Positions 11,942-24,094 are shown, counted from the first letter of the stretch. The stretch: DNA of 64,000 nucleotides from Cyanophora paradoxa (GCA_004431415.1 QPMI01000510.1:124001-188000); one strand, 5' to 3'. Translations and numbers: made by a program. The notes: generated by a model from the sequence alone, not told the origin.

Positions 11942-13593
11942 CTAGTCGCGGAGGGTCCAGGCGAAGAAGTCGTTGAGGCGCGCCTCCCCGTCGAAGCCGC
12001 CGAAGACGTACGCCGAGTCCCCCACCGCCGCCGCGTCGATCCACGCCCGCGCGCTCGGCCCGTCCTGCCCCGCCCACGCCAGTGAGGCCGGGTCCAGGGC
12101 CGGGGCGGGCGGAGGGGAGGAGGGGGCACAGGGGCGCGCACGCGGCTGGGGAGGTCGTTGGGCCCGCCCGTCTGGACGCGGTACCAGCGGAAGTCCGCCG
12201 TGTCCAGCATGTACGCGTCCCCGTGGTACCTGTACCCCCAGAGTCAGAGCAGGAGGGGGGCGAGGGGCGGGGTACCACGCACTTTCCGGCGCCCTCGTGG
12301 CCCTTGGCGGATGGGTCCGCCTCGCCCCCGAACACGAACACGTACCGGTCCCGGAGGGGTACCGCCGCCGTCACGGAGCGCGGGTACGGCGTCTGTAATC
12401 CGTAAGAAGGATGCAGGAGGTGGAGAACAGAAAAAGGGGTACCTCGCCGGAGGTCGCCGGCTGCGACCACGAGCGCGTGGAGGGGTCGTACAGGAAAAGA
12501 TCGCCGAGCTCCTTCCCGCAGAAGCTGGGGTACGGCATTCAGGGCGAAAAAGGGCGTGGGAGGAAACGAGTGACTGGATATCGCGTACCCCCCGAACACG
12601 AGGAGCCTCCCACCCACGGAGCACATCAAGGGCCCCCCGCGGATGCTGGGGCCGTTCGGCGCCGCGTGCTCCTCCCACGACTGCGCCGAAAGCGTCGGAA
12701 CCCTGTACCCCCGGCTGCCTCGGCAGCCCGGGTACCGATTCACCTTCGTCTCGATGTTGTACGCGTAGAGGTCGTTCAGGCGGCCGCCGGCGCCACTGCC
12801 CGCGAAGACGAAGACCCGCGAGCCGATCGCTGGCGGCCCGCGGCGTGAGAGAGCTGCAGGGGAGGGGGGGAGAAGCGGGGGCGGGGGGTACGCACAGGCC
12901 ATGGCGTGGTAGGAGCGGACAGGGGGCGGGTTCCCCGCCGCCTTCACCTCGCTCCACTCGCGCGTCTCCGCATCGAACTGGCGCGCGGGGATCGATTCAG
13001 ATCATCGAATCTTCGGTGGGCGGGTCGGAGGTCCCTCTCACCTGCCAGAGATCGTTCATGGACAACAGCTCCTGGCTCACGCCCGTGCGCTGGACGGACC
13101 ACAGATGTCAGACCAGGAGGGGACAGCGCGGAAAATTCAGTGGAATGTACCCCGCCGAAAATGTAGAGGTACCGTCCGAGCGCGGCAGCCGCCGCATGGC
13201 CCACTGCCCCGCGACGAATATGAGGGAGGAACGCGATCGGATGGGCCATAGGGGGAGATCGCACCGCGGGCCGCGGGCGGCGTGCCCGCAGCGTCGACCT
13301 TGGACCATGCGCCCTTGGCCGGGTCGAAAGCAAAGAGCTGCGGCGCGGACCGTCAGCTGCGCGCCGCTGAGCTCCACGGGAGTGCGAGCGGCGCACGTCA
13401 TTGTCGACGGGGATGCGAGGCACGTTCTCGCCCGAGAACATGTAAATCTGATCCGCGCGCGTCAAGAAAGAAGGGGCGCGTGAGGCAAGAAGGTGCGTAC
13501 CAGTCCCCGCAGCGACGTGAGCGAGTTCGAGCTGCGCTGGGCGGGCAGGAGGCCCGCCGCCGTCGCGATGCGCTTCCAGCTGCCGCTCGGCAT
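11942..13593 (-). CDS. Kelch-repeat protein
   Basis: The ATG at 13593 begins MPSGSWKRIA and the last codon before TAG ends FFAWTLRD. About ten exons give at least five Kelch blades, each with the double-Gly and spaced aromatic residues: IYMFSGEN, GRYLYIFGG, SRVFVFAGSGAGG, RLLVFGG, RYVFVFGGEAD and SAYVFGGFDG, with intervening NDLW/NDLY and W residues. It should fold as a beta-propeller for protein binding; no fused domain was seen, so partner and role are unknown. Intron 12520-12600 (about) starts GTACGCG, and several introns carry GTACCCC words in the sense direction. A 33-base in-frame segment bounded by GTACCC and TACAG (about 12716-12748) is read as exon but could be a very short intron. 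Confidence 0.85.
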
Positions 13594-13961
13594 GGGAAAG
13601 GAATCGGGGATCCTGCGTACGCGTGAGGTCGCGAGGCGCGGATCGCAGTGATTGTCGAAGCGAACCTGAACTTAGGAGATCAAAAACGTGTCGCGCGGCG
13701 CCGAGCTCTGCGGTCCGACGGTCCCGCAGGTTGCGTCAGTTGCGACCTGGCCCGTGAGAGCAAGCGCAAGCGGAGTCACGCTGATTATGAGTTATTACGC
13801 GGCGCGCGCGCTGGACGCGGCGCACCGGTGCCGGCCCGTCAGCGCGCGCCTGCGACGAATTGGCAGCGAGGAGGGGGGAGCGAGCCGGAGGGGGGTGCAG
13901 CAGCAGTTCGAACCATCAAAAGATACGCCGGCCGACGTACGTAGCTAGAGCAGAGATTGCC
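13594..13961. promoter_or_regulatory. Divergent promoter region, Kelch / ascorbate peroxidase
   Basis: These 368 bases lie between the Kelch ATG (13593) and the peroxidase ATG (13962). Open frames exist but resemble no protein and are taken as chance. Confidence 0.45.
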
Positions 13962-16048
13962 ATGGCATTCGCTCTCCCCGTTGTTGCCGCTACGCCGTCG
14001 ACGGCCGCGCCGTCGGTCACGTCGCTCCGCTCCTCGTTCGTCGGCGAGCGCACCAAGCAGTCGGCCAAGCGCGGTACGCGGTCCTCGGCCTTCCAATCGC
14101 TGAACTAGTTTCTCTTAGCGACGGCGTGCCGCCTCCCGCGCGTATGCAATACCGCGAACTTACCTGCGAACATTACGCAGATGCAACGGTTCACGTCGAG
14201 GCGTCCCCGGCGGTATTCTGCTCTGCCGAGCAGCAGGAGCGTGGCGTGCCGCGCCGCTCCCTCCTCGGCGGCCTGGTCGCCGCTCTCGCCGCGGGTGCCG
14301 CGGCGTCCCGCCCGGTCCGCGCCGAGCCCGAGAAGGGCTGGGCGGGTGAGCGCGGCAAGGAGCTCGCGTTTGTGCAACGAAGTCCGCTGACAGCGCTCTT
14401 CCGCTCGCAGGCTGGCTGGAGTCGGCCGGCGACGAGGCTGTTGAGGACGCCCTCCGCTACGACCTCGTGACCGTGCGCCGGCGCTCGCCGCCGCCGTCGC
14501 CGAGGCGTGCGGCGCCGGCTCTGACAACGGATCGCATCGAATCTTCGCAGACCATCCAGAAGAACAACAACGCCGCGCCCGTGCTCCGCCTCGGTGCGCA
14601 GCGAGGACTCTGGTTGTGGTCCCAGCGTCGATCCGACGCGCCGCCGCGGCTTGCGCAGCCTTCCACGACGCGGGCGTGGGCGGCCCCGACGGCTCGATCC
14701 GCTTCCCCGACGAGCTCTCGCGCCCGGAGAACGGCGGCCTCCAAGCCGCCCTCGACTCCATCAAGCCCGTGCGCGCCCCGGGGCCCCGGACCCCGGGCGC
14801 TCTGAGCCCCAGCAGATCAAGCCCCTCTACGCCTCGTACTCGTGGGCCGACTTCATCGCCGTCGCCGGCGCCGCGGCCGTCGAGGTGGCCGGCGGCCCCA
14901 TCATCCGCGTCGGCCTCGGCCGCAAGGACGCCCCCAAGGCCGGTGCGCGCCTGCCGGCCAGATAGCAGAAGCAGCTAGAAACAAGCGAATCACTGCTCTC
15001 GCGCGCCTGCTCCTGCGCCTGACGCCCCGTGCCGGCAGGCCCCGTCGGCAAGCTCCCCTCGTTCGAGGCCGACGCCAACGGTGCGCCGGCACGAGCAGAG
15101 CCAATCTAAGCGAATCTAAGCTAAGAGGATCCGATCTAAGCCACGCTGAGCCGCTCGAGTGGAATTCAGCTGATCCGAGATGAGCCGCCCTAGGCCCGCG
15201 CCCGCGCCCCGCCTCTCGCCTCGCCTCGGGCCTCGCTGCCCCTCCCGCTGGGGGCGGGTCTGAGGCAGGCGCTGGTCTCAGCCGAGCCGGGGTCGTGGAT
15301 CGCTGCGCCCCGGGAGGCGAGCTGACGTGCTCGTGCAGGCCTGCGGGAGACGTTCGCGGTGTACGGCTTGAAGGACAAGGACATCGTCGCCCTCTCCGGT
15401 GCGCCCCTCCCCTCCCCGGCCGCCCCGGCGGCGGCGGCGGCGGTGGGGCGGGCCTCGGCCCGCGCGGACGCCTGTGGCGCGCGCGAGAACGTGCCCTGAC
15501 GCGCCTCGCGCGCGCAGGCGCGCACACCCTGGGCAAGTTCACCATGCCCGACGGCACCCGCTTCGCCTGGACCCCCGGTGCGCCCCGCTCCGCCCACGTT
15601 CTAGTGCCCGCCCGGCGGCCGGCTCGAGACGCGGATCGCCCCGCGGGCCTCGGGCGCGCGCTCACGCCCCGCCGGTCGGCGGCCCCCCGCGGCAGAGCCG
15701 GAGAAGTTCGACAACTCGTACTTCAAGGTGCTCACGGGCGAGGTGAAGGGGATGACCCTCCCCTCGGACGTGGCCCTCACCAAGGACCCCATCTTCAAGG
15801 CGCGCCGCCCCCGCCCAGCGCCCCGGCCGGGCCCCGCCCGCCTCGCGTCTGCTCTGACGCCCTCCTCGTCCTCCCCCTGCAGGACCTCGTCGAGATCTAC
15901 GCCCGCGACCAGACGATCTTCTTCAACGACTTCGCCCGGAGCTACAAGCGGTGCGCGGGGGGCCCGGGGCCCGGGCCGTCCCTCCCTGCAGGCCCCGCCA
16001 CTAGCGCTTACCCGACTCGCTCGCAGCATGACCGCGATTAAGAAGTAA
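13962..16048 (+). CDS. Ascorbate peroxidase, plastid (thylakoid lumen-type leader)
   Basis: The ATG at 13962 opens a Ser/Thr/Ala-rich transit region. A twin-arginine signal follows, PRRSLLGGLVAALAAG, with an Ala-x-Ala-like site before EPEKGW, so the mature enzyme is probably lumenal or thylakoid-associated. The class I haem peroxidase core shows the distal LRLAFHDAG (catalytic Arg and His, Phe where plant APX has Trp), GSIRF, ADFIAVAGAAAVE, the proximal LSGAHTLG, FAWTPEPEKFDNSYF and MTLPSDVAL; it ends MTAIKK-TAA. It would reduce hydrogen peroxide with ascorbate beside the photosystems. About twelve exons with mainly GTGCG introns; the intron after DPIFK begins GCGCG. The intron about 15082-15336 holds repeated CTAAGC/GATCTAAG words. 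The family is secure; the location is inferred from the leader. Confidence 0.9.
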
Positions 16049-17022
16049 GAAATTACAATTATCAAGATATCGCTTTATGTATAGCTGGACCAAATCGAAT
16101 GCAATGCGAGCGTAGCCGAGTCGAACGCGAAGCCACTGCGCCTCATAGATCGGCGTTCAAATTTACAGCGCTCCGGTGGAGCCGCACGTGAGCCGCGCCC
16201 CTACGTCTAGCGAACTGAGCGAACTAGCGAGCTGTCCTATACTTGCAATTGCACTTGCCTAGCCTCCAGACATCAATGTCCGGGCACCAGATCAAATTAT
16301 TCTCGAAGTTCATGATCAGCATTTCCCGCAGCCCTTCTTCAATGTTTCCCACCTACGCACGCGTTCGCAGGCGAAGCTTTTTAAGAACGACGAGACAGCG
16401 GTTGGCGAGGCGTACGCACATGCGGGCGAAGGCGGCTGCCGTCCGCGAATTCGAGCGCGGAGAGGCGGACGCCCCGTCAGAGCCGGCATCAGATGCCGAC
16501 GCTCGGGTTCCCTGCATGAGCGGCTCTGACGCTCCTGCGAGCGAGGACGACATCGAGGTGCCTGCGGCATGCGCGAGCGCGTCAAACGTCGAGAGACAAG
16601 AATTTCTGAATTAGTGCGTGACGCGTTCGGGCCGGCGCGATCGGTGAGAGGCGGGGCCGTGGCTTCGCCAATCCGCCGCTGATAAATCGCTCGCGCGATC
16701 GCGCGTCGTTCTCCTTGCGCCGAGCGGCTGTACGCGCACCGTAGCTCGCGCGCGCCTCTCCGCGCTTGAGCAACGACGCCTGAGATCGTATTGAGTGTGT
16801 GTTGAACTAAAGCGGCGCGCTTGCGGCGCGCGAGAGCCGGGGGCGCGCCTTCGAGGTCTCCATTTGTTGCTGTCCACCTGTACCCCCAGACTTCGTGCCC
16901 AATCTTGGGGTTGCAAGAACAGGCACAGGCGACGCACATTTCACTAGGTCTCAGCCTCGTGACATCGTTCTTCTACCAGAGAGCCCAACAGACAGACCCT
17001 CGACACCTTCGTAACCTCGACG
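16049..17022. other. Intergenic, with weak open frames only
   Basis: Between the peroxidase stop and small protein A there is no recognisable gene. A plus-strand open frame ending at 16614 has an acidic Ser/Ala-rich tail, and a minus-strand frame 16353-16553 overlaps it. Both could be chance or an exon of a short unknown gene. GATC and CATG palindromes are common. Confidence 0.4.
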
Positions 17023-17927
17023 ATGACGAAGTCGAAGAAGAGTCAGCCTTTCCGTGAGGGACCCGAGGTGCGCTTGTTCCAAAGAAGCGTTTTCTGTCGG
17101 TGACGGCAGCGTCCGCGATCTGCGGTAGACGTATTCGCCTTGGTGGCAGACGAAGCAGGAAGTACCCAAGCCCGCCGTCGTCGAGGCGAAGCATGTGCGC
17201 GTCCTTCGCGAAGGCAGTTTAGCTGCTCGAAGCCGAGCGCCGCAACCCGCCGCACTCGGCCGCCATGGCCAATCGGCCGCGGCCTCAGCTGCAGGGCCCG
17301 CGCGCCGCCGCCGATAAACGCCCTAATCCACCCAAACTAGCGATCGCCCGATCGAACAGCGCTAGCCCTACAAGGCAATGCGACTCTTCTTAGCTATATA
17401 TAAGGCTTCCCAAGCCGTGCTAGCGCTCCGAGGCTCGCCGGCCGCGGCAAGTTGCCGCTCGGATCGTTTGACGCGTGCGTGCGCGCGGGCGCCGCAGAGC
17501 ATGCCGAACTTCAAGGAGCCGATCTTCAACACGCCCAGCTTCCCCTTCCAGTCCCAGGTCGGATTCCAGGGCACGGGTCGAAAGCCGGCCGCGGCGGGTT
17601 GTCCTCAGCTCTGGGCTCACGGCGGCGGCGGGGGCGCAGGTGCGGGACAGCGTGTGGGTGGAGGGCGCGAAGGACCACGCCGGCGCCTGGTGGGTCGAGG
17701 AGGAGCGCGCCCACGGCCCCAGGAAGTCCCGCGTGCGTTCCCGACCCCCGCGCCGCTTTAAAGAGGCAGCGCCCATGGCCAGGCCAGGCCAGGGCTGCAG
17801 CTGCCCGACTGCCCGCCCCGCGCGGCCGCGGTAGCCCGGGGATGTCGCCCTGACCGGCGGCCTGCGGCAGGGGCACGAGGGCGAGAGCACCAGCTGCGGC
17901 GCCTTCCTCGTCCGCTTCCTCCGGTGA
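17023..17927 (+). CDS. Small unknown protein A (99 aa), paralogue of protein B
   Basis: Five exons close exactly in frame: 17023-17067, 17150-17194, 17498-17557, 17640-17732, 17871-17927 (15, 15, 20, 31 and 18 residues, then TGA). The start MTKSKKSQPF is basic. The core VRDSVWVEGAKDH is nearly identical to VRESVWVEGAKEH of protein B at 24.1 kb, and the exon SMPNFKEPIF matches SLPDFKDAVF there. No known family or signal is recognised. The shared Trp-rich core and shared exon order (except for one extra intron in A just before VRDS) point to gene duplication. The third intron is long (303 bases) and contains TATATATAAG. Function unknown; the gene model is well supported by the paralogue. Confidence 0.75.
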
Positions 17928-18273
17928 GCTCCACTGGGTGCTGGTTTCGATCGCGAGCTCGCTTATCAGTTAGACTGGAGCCCGAGTCATGATCACGATT
18001 AATTGAAGATTTGGATTTAGCTATAGCAAGATTAGATACAGCTGCAGTGGCTGCAGCGTCCGTACCCCTCCCCCTGCTGAGGCTGTGCGATTCTGTCGTG
18101 TTTCGGATTCGTTTTGTAATTAAGAATAACCTGCTGCTTGCATGTGAGATGGCAAAAAAAGGCGCGGAAAAAGCTAAACCCGCTAGCTACATGCGGGCGG
18201 ATAAATAGAAAGACTGCTGCAGGAAAAAGACTCGGCCGCGAGGGGCGGAGGGGGCGATCGAGACGCCGGGGTG
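17928..18273. other. Convergent gap, protein A / coiled-coil gene
   Basis: These 346 bases contain no gene and are AT-richer than both flanks. They hold the two 3' ends. Confidence 0.5.
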
Positions 18274-19476
18274 TCAGCGGGGGGAGTCGACGCCGGCCTC
18301 GGCCCCGGCGAGCTCGTAGTCGTGCGCGTAGACGTCCCGGTCCGCGAAGCGGCTCCGGGGGCGGTGGCCCCGCCCCGAGCGCCACGAGGAGCCGCCCTCG
18401 CCGAAGGCCGGCGGGGCGAGGAGGCCGCTGCCGGGGACGCTGCCGCTGCCGGGGGCCCCGGCGGGGGCGCGGTCGGCGGCGTGCATGAGGGCGGCGTGGT
18501 GGGCCTCGCGGGCGCGCGCGTTCTCGCCGGAGCGCTTGGCAGAGGCGAACTCGGCGAGGATGTCGGCGTGCGCCGCCGCGACCTCCTCGGAGAGCAGCGA
18601 GGCCCCGCTCGCCCCGCTGCCCCCAGCGTCCGCGCCGACCCGCCCCCGGGCCCCGCCCGCAGCAGCCGCGGCGACGGCGACGGCTGCCGCCGCGGCGACG
18701 GCGGCACGGGGCCGGCCCGCGGGCTCTCCGGCGGGGTCAGGCCCACCGTGGGCCACTGCTCGGGCACCCCGAGAGCAGCAGCGCCGGCGGCGCGGGGCTG
18801 CGCGGGGCCGGCCCGTGCCCGTGCGCGTGCCCGGGGGCGTGCCAGTGGGAGTGGGGCGCGCCGGGGTGCTCGGGCCCAGGGCTGGGGGTCGGGTCCCCGG
18901 GGAGCACGGGCTCCGTCCCGGGCTCGTGGTCGTGGTCGTGGAGCCTGGGGTACCCCCACGTCAGCTCGGGGGCTCGGGCGCACAGCTCAAATCAGAAGCG
19001 GAGGGCACCCGAGGGCGCAGAGGGCGCAGCGCTTGTACTTCATCATGACGCCTGCGGGCGCGAGGGGGGCCGGGGGTCGAAGTCCGCGGGGAGGCGAAGA
19101 GAAGGGGCGCGGGGCGGGCGGGGCGTACGGTGGAGGCGGGCGAGGAGGTTGTCGAGCTCGCGGCGCAGCGCCGCCCGCTCGGCCGCCTCCGCGCGCCGCC
19201 CGCCCTCCTCCGCCCGCAGCCGCGCCTCCAGCTCCTCGCACCGCGCCTGCCGCAGGGCCGCGGGGCCCCGTCAGGGTCTCTCCCACGCGGGCGGGCGGGC
19301 GGGGCGGGCGGGGCGCGCCTCGGCGAGGGCGCGCTCGCCGCGCTCGGCCTCGAGCGCCTCCGCCGCCTCCCGCAGCGCCGCGTCCCGCTCCCCCAGCGCA
19401 GCCTGCCCGGGGCCCCCGCCCGCTCAGATCTGGGCCAGAACCAGCGGGCGGGGGGCGGGCGGGGAGGCGGGCCGGG

Positions 19477-19512
<36 letters not shown>

Positions 19513-20128
19513 CTCGAGGGCGCCCTTGGCGGCGAGGAGCATGCGGACCTCCTCCTGTAGGCCCGCCTCGATCTGCCCCCGCCGCCCCCGCCCCGTCAGG
19601 CCCGCCGCCTCCGCTGCCCCCAAGCCGCCGGCGCGGGGCTGGCACCTCCTCGAGGCGGCGGCGGTCGGCGAGCTCGCGCTCGAGGCGCGCCGCCATGTCC
19701 CCCGCCCGGTCCCCCAGCTCCATCAGCCGCACCTGCCCCCGCGCGGCGGCCGTGAGGCGGCGCGAGCGGGGGCGGGGGCCGAGGGCGGGGCGTCCGTGGG
19801 GGAGCACCTCGGTGTGGCCGGCGGCGTCCTGGGCGGCGAGGCGCGCCTCCTTCTCCGCCCCGTAGGCCTTCGTCAGCAGCGCGTTCTTCGAGCGGATCTC
19901 CTGCGCCCGCCGGCGTCAGGGCTGGGGGGGCGCCGCCTGCTCTGCCTCTAGCTCCGCCTGCCCCCGGCATCGAGCTCTGGGGCCGGGGGCGCACGGCGAG
20001 GGCGGCGTCGGTGCGCTGGAGGTCGCCCGCCGCCCGCTCGAGCTCGTGCTCCCGGTTCATCAGCTTGTACGCCAGGATCAGGTTCTTCTCCTGCGCGCCG
20101 CCACGCTGGCGAGTCGGGGGAGGAGGGA

Positions 20129-20159
<31 letters not shown>

Positions 20160-21852
20160 GGGGCGGGCGGGGCGGGGCGGGCGGCGGGCACCTGGAGGGG
20201 CACAAGGCGGTCGAGGGTGGCCCGCGCGCTGACCTCCGCCCGCCGCCGCCGCTGCGTCTCCCGCTCCAGCTCCCCCCGCAGCTTCGCGCGCTCCTGCGCC
20301 CCCGCCCCGCCCCGTCACCCGGGCCGGGGAGGGAGGAAGGGGGCCTGCGGGAGGGCGGGGCCTGCGCGCCTTGGCGAGGAGGCGGAGGCGGCGGTACTGC
20401 GAGAGGAGCGTCGCTCGCTGCCGCTCGCGCGACCGCTCCTCCTTCCTGCGCGCCGCGGGGCGGGGCGTGAGGGGGGAGAGGGGAGAGGCGGCCCGCGCCC
20501 GCCCGCCCGGCCCCGCCCGGCGCACTTGAGGAGGGCGTCCAGCTGCTCGTTCCGCTTCTCCAGGTTCGAGATGCGGATCTGCGGGCGGGCGGGCGGGGGG
20601 GCGGCTCGGGCGAGGGCGCGGGGGCGGGGCGGGGCGGGCGGGGGCGGCGGGGGCACCTGGCGGTCCATGGAGAGGGCGTCGGTCTCCCACCGCACCCGCT
20701 CGATCTCGTTCATCCGCCGCGTCTGCCGCCCCCCCCCGTGAGGCGCGCGGGGGCGAGGGGCGAGGGGCGGGGAGGGGGCGCACGAGGCGGTCGGCGGTCT
20801 CGCGGAGGTGCTGGACCTCCTGGGCGGCCGTCACCGCCACCACCGCCCCCCGCTCGAACTCCTCCTGCCCCCCACCGTCGGCCCCCGCGGCAGCACTCGC
20901 CGGCGGGGCGGGGCCCGCGGGGGACCTGCGCGCGGTGGAAGCGGGAGGCGAGCTCGATGTTCTCCCGCAGCAGCACGATCGACTCCGCCTCCACGTGCGT
21001 CAGCATCTCCTGCCCGCCCCGGCCCCCGGAGCGCCCCGTCAGAGCCCGCCCGAGGCCGCGGGGCGCGGGGCGGGGCGGGGGCACGTGGGTGCGCTGGTGG
21101 TCGGCGCGCTCGGCCTCGAGGCGGGCCCGCAGCGCGTCCACCTTCGCCCGCAGCGCCTCCGCCTCGTCGTTCTCCTGCGCCCCGCCCCCCCCGGCCCCTC
21201 AGCCCCCGCCCCTCCCCCGCCCTCCCATTCGTCCCCCAGCCCGTTCGTGTCAGGCACCCAGGGGGTAGCTACAGCCGGCCCCGCCTGCCTGCCCGCCTTG
21301 AAGGATGGGGTTCGAACCCAGGGGCGGAAAGCCCCGCCCCGCCCCCGGTCCCGCCCCGTCGCGCCGCTCCGCAGCAAACACCCCCCCCCCCCCCACCCCA
21401 CCCCTCGACCCTGTACCCCCTCCCCTCCCCCCCAAGCGCTCCGCGTGGCGCACCTCCCACTCCTCCGCTTCGGGGATGTCCCCCTCCCCCAGCTCCTCCA
21501 CAACCTGGGGTGCGCTTTCATTGGACGAGGTACGAGTTGGTTGGAAGGTTGGCGGTGGAAGCAAGGGCACCTTTTCCGCGAGCGACATGCGCCCGTCGCG
21601 GGTTGGGGGCGGTAGCGTGGGGGTACCATCTACGAGCTGGGGGTACTCCAAAGGCATTCCGAAGGTACGCCATAGATCCTCGGCCGTAGAGGGGCGGTAC
21701 CCAGGCTCCGTGAAGGCCCGGGGCGGGGCCGTGCGCGGGGGAGGCTGGGGAAAGGAGGCGGCGGGTGTGCCGCGCCCGCCGTGCGGGAGGGCGGCGGAGG
21801 TGCGCGGCCGTTCGGGCGAGGCCGGCGTGAGCCTCCTCGCCGTAGACGACAT
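18274..21852 (-). CDS. Long coiled-coil protein with His/Pro-rich region
   Basis: The ATG at 21852 gives a Ser/Pro-rich start (MSSTARRLTPASPERP). About fifteen short exons then give near-continuous heptad sequence, for example KVDALRARLEAER, ESIVLLRENIELASRF, IRISNLEKRNEQLDALLK, ERAKLRGELERETQ, EIRSKNALLTKAY, ARLERELADRRRLEE and RCEELEARLRAEE. A small CALCAL segment, a His/Pro-rich stretch (LHDHDHEPG, HSHWHAPGHAHGHG) and a final helix LLSEEVAAAHADILAEFASA precede the stop at 18274. It is probably a structural or centrosome/flagellum scaffold, a guess supported only by the coiled coils and the neighbouring CEP19. Several introns are GC-AG (after LLAK, after EQA, after ALAE). Two introns contain 28-30 base G runs (C runs in the transcript). 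Exon joins at the N-terminus (21250-21750) are uncertain. Confidence 0.7.
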
Positions 21853-22524
21853 GTCGCTCGAGGGCGCTGCGGGCGGCGCGCGGTCAGAGCCTCGGAGCCG
21901 GCCCACGGGCGGCTCGTTCCCGTGAGAGCTTGAACCGCAGAAAGCGCCTCCCGTGCGCCGTGAAACTAGCAGCATGCTCAGCGCAGCGCCGCACCTGAGT
22001 TCGTCCGCAGTGACGCGTTCAGGATGCCGCTGCGAGGAGTCTGCGGCACGCCCATCTTCACCAGCTTCGCACCAACCGTGTAATACTTCATCGCTCGCAC
22101 TGCGGCGGCGTGCTGCTCAGCGGGCGCGGTGCTCAGGGCGGATTCAGCGCACAGGTCGCTGCGGTGCAGCTGTTTGGCCCAATCGATGAGCGGGGGGTGG
22201 GCACTCCGGGCGTGCTAGCGCTGCAGCTCATCGGAGTCCCCGGCGCCGTCATCCTTCTGAACTGCGCAGCCGTTTGCCTTGCCGGTGCCGCCGCGGACTG
22301 GCTATGCCAAAGAAGGGGCGGCAGGAGGTCGCCGAGGAGCTCGCCTAGGACATATGCGCGTTTGGGAGCATCGCACAATCGCTTCAATTTGGAGGCGTCG
22401 GGATACCGTAATTTGTTTGAGAGTCGTCGCGTGGACGTCCGACCCTCGGCCTGCAGAACAACCGGAGAGAGTCAGCTGCAGTGATTTAGCGACAGTTAGT
22501 TTCAGCCGCTCCCTGGCTTCTCGA
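21853..22524. other. Region between divergent genes, possible extra minus-strand exons
   Basis: A minus-strand frame 22133-22574 has protein-like character (ALEDEALRTIIREARERL, then LSNKLRYPDASKLKRL after a possible splice), but it lacks a convincing ATG and its upstream end runs antisense to CEP19 exon 1. It may be a short gene or the true 5' end of the coiled-coil gene. Otherwise this should be a shared promoter. Confidence 0.35.
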
Positions 22525-23453
22525 ATGATGGTGCGTAGCGCTTCGTCCTCCAGTGCCGCGCGGGTAGCTTCCACGGGCCTCGGTTACTGATGGCCCGTTT
22601 TGGCGATGTGTTTCTAGGGGGTGAAAGAAGGAGCGAGCGGCCGTCAAAGCGCAGAACTCAGGAGGTTGGGCATCAAGTACAATCCGCCGCAGCTGATCGT
22701 AGAGTACTTCTCGGGGGGAGAGGGCAAGCTTCGCCAGCGCGCGTTGAGGCTACATCACCTGCGAGCGGACTCGGACGCGGGGCGGGTCACCACCAAGCTC
22801 TTTAAGTGTAGTAAGATTCTAGACCAGAACCAGGTGTCCTTCGACCAGGTGCGTGCGCATCCACTGCAGCTCAGCGGGGCTCCCGCCGCGCGCCCCGACC
22901 GCCCCCCGCTCTGTAGGTCAAGCGGCTGGTCGTTCAGCTTGTCCAGCACCTCAAGGCTCAGCCATCGACCACGGATAGCGGCTCATCTAGTAGCAGTTCA
23001 GATACGCTGCAGCGGCTTTCCACTCCTCCAGCGGACGCCACTTGCGAAGACCTGAACAAGGCAGGCCACGTATTGCCGGCCGGAAGAGACGCCGCCCGAC
23101 GCGCCCGCGCAGGTATCGGAGGAGGAGCTAAAGCGGAGGAAGGCTGAGATGGATCGTGAGTTTGAAAAGAACAGGAAGAAGCCCGGCGACCCCGACTTCG
23201 TGTACGATGTTCAGGTTCGAGCGGCTGTCCGGCTGCCTTGCGCCCGGGACGAGCTGCGCAAGCCTCTTCCACTTAGAACATAGCCCCGTATACATCTGCT
23301 TCTCTCTTTCCCGTCGCCCCTCGCTTCTCGTTCGGCGCGCTTACGCCGTGCGTGCCTTCCGCCGGTTCGCAGAAAGATTTCCAACCCACGGAAGAGAACG
23401 AGTGGGACGAAGGCGCGTTCAACCGCAATTTTGCTCTGCTTGCGGCGCATTGA
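22525..23453 (+). CDS. CEP19: CEP19-like centrosomal/basal-body protein
   Basis: The core reads RRLGIKYNPPQLIVEYF, KLRQRALRLHHL, then EDLNK, EEELKRRKAEMDREFEKN and the hallmark DPDFVYDVQKDF, followed by EWDEGAF. This is the order and spacing of animal and protist CEP19, a small protein at the distal mother centriole that helps begin ciliogenesis. Exons: a proposed tiny first exon MetMet at 22525-22530 before a GTGCG intron, then 22618-22848, about 22919-23061, 23115-23212 and about 23373-23453. The intron after EDLNK begins GCAGG (GC-AG) and is required by frame. A Ser-rich insert replaces the usual linker. The start is inferred; an extra 3' exon ending ELW-TAG near 23500 is possible. It implies a flagellated cell. 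Confidence 0.82.
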
Positions 23454-24094
23454 CGTCCGCACAGATATGCCGGACCCCGAAGAGGAGGAGCTCTGGTAGA
23501 GCGCTTCTCCTCTTCCTCCTTTGATCCGCCTTCCTTCTCCCGTCCGAGCCCGCCTTCTCTTCTTGATTCTTTTTCCTCTCCCAATTCTTCCAGCGACCCC
23601 TCCATCCACCTCCTTCCTTCGCCTCCCCGCCTTCGGTTCCACTTCAGATCCAGCCCAAACCAGCACCATCCGTATCCCCCCTTCCCATCTTCCATGCCCT
23701 CTTCCTCGGCCTCTCGAGCGGCACGACGGCGGCCCATAGTCCCCTTTCTATTCTGGGCCAGGGCCCTCAACATTTATTGCGATCCATGCAGCCCTGCATG
23801 TGCTTACTTGAAATGCTTGCATGTATGTATGTACCTAGTGCTTAGTACCTAGCTATACGTAGAAAATGTTAACGCGTAGTCATTGTTTGTGAACCTCTGT
23901 TTCACATGCCCAGCACAAGCTGCACAACCCGTCTAGCTATAGGTGTGGAGTTGACCTTGCTAACTGCAGAGGCGGGATTCATTCGATTAGTATAACGGAC
24001 GCGGGTGAAATGATCTATAGTAGAAGCTATTCGGAACCTACACGTACAAGACTCTGAGATGGGGGCGCGAGATTTGATAATTACGAGGATCTAA
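23454..24094. other. Convergent intergenic region with pyrimidine-rich tract
   Basis: About 23495-23730 is a long C/T-rich stretch on the plus strand; the rest is AT-richer with CATGTATG-type words. No gene was seen. Confidence 0.55.

Noticed and set aside
12716-12748. 33-base Kelch intron bounded by GTACCC and TACAG
   Set aside because: It is a multiple of three without a stop, so reading through is simpler; far shorter than the other introns.
16333-16614. Acidic plus-strand ORF after the peroxidase
   Set aside because: An equally long frame overlaps on the minus strand, there is no homology, and no upstream exon was found; left as intergenic.
21300-21322. tRNA T-loop-like GGTTCGAACCC
   Set aside because: No acceptor, D or anticodon arms could be built around it on either strand; it lies in an intron of the coiled-coil gene.
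22133-22574. Separate minus-strand gene opposite CEP19 exon 1
   Set aside because: Protein-like in parts, but lacks an ATG and would overlap CEP19 antisense; kept only as a note.
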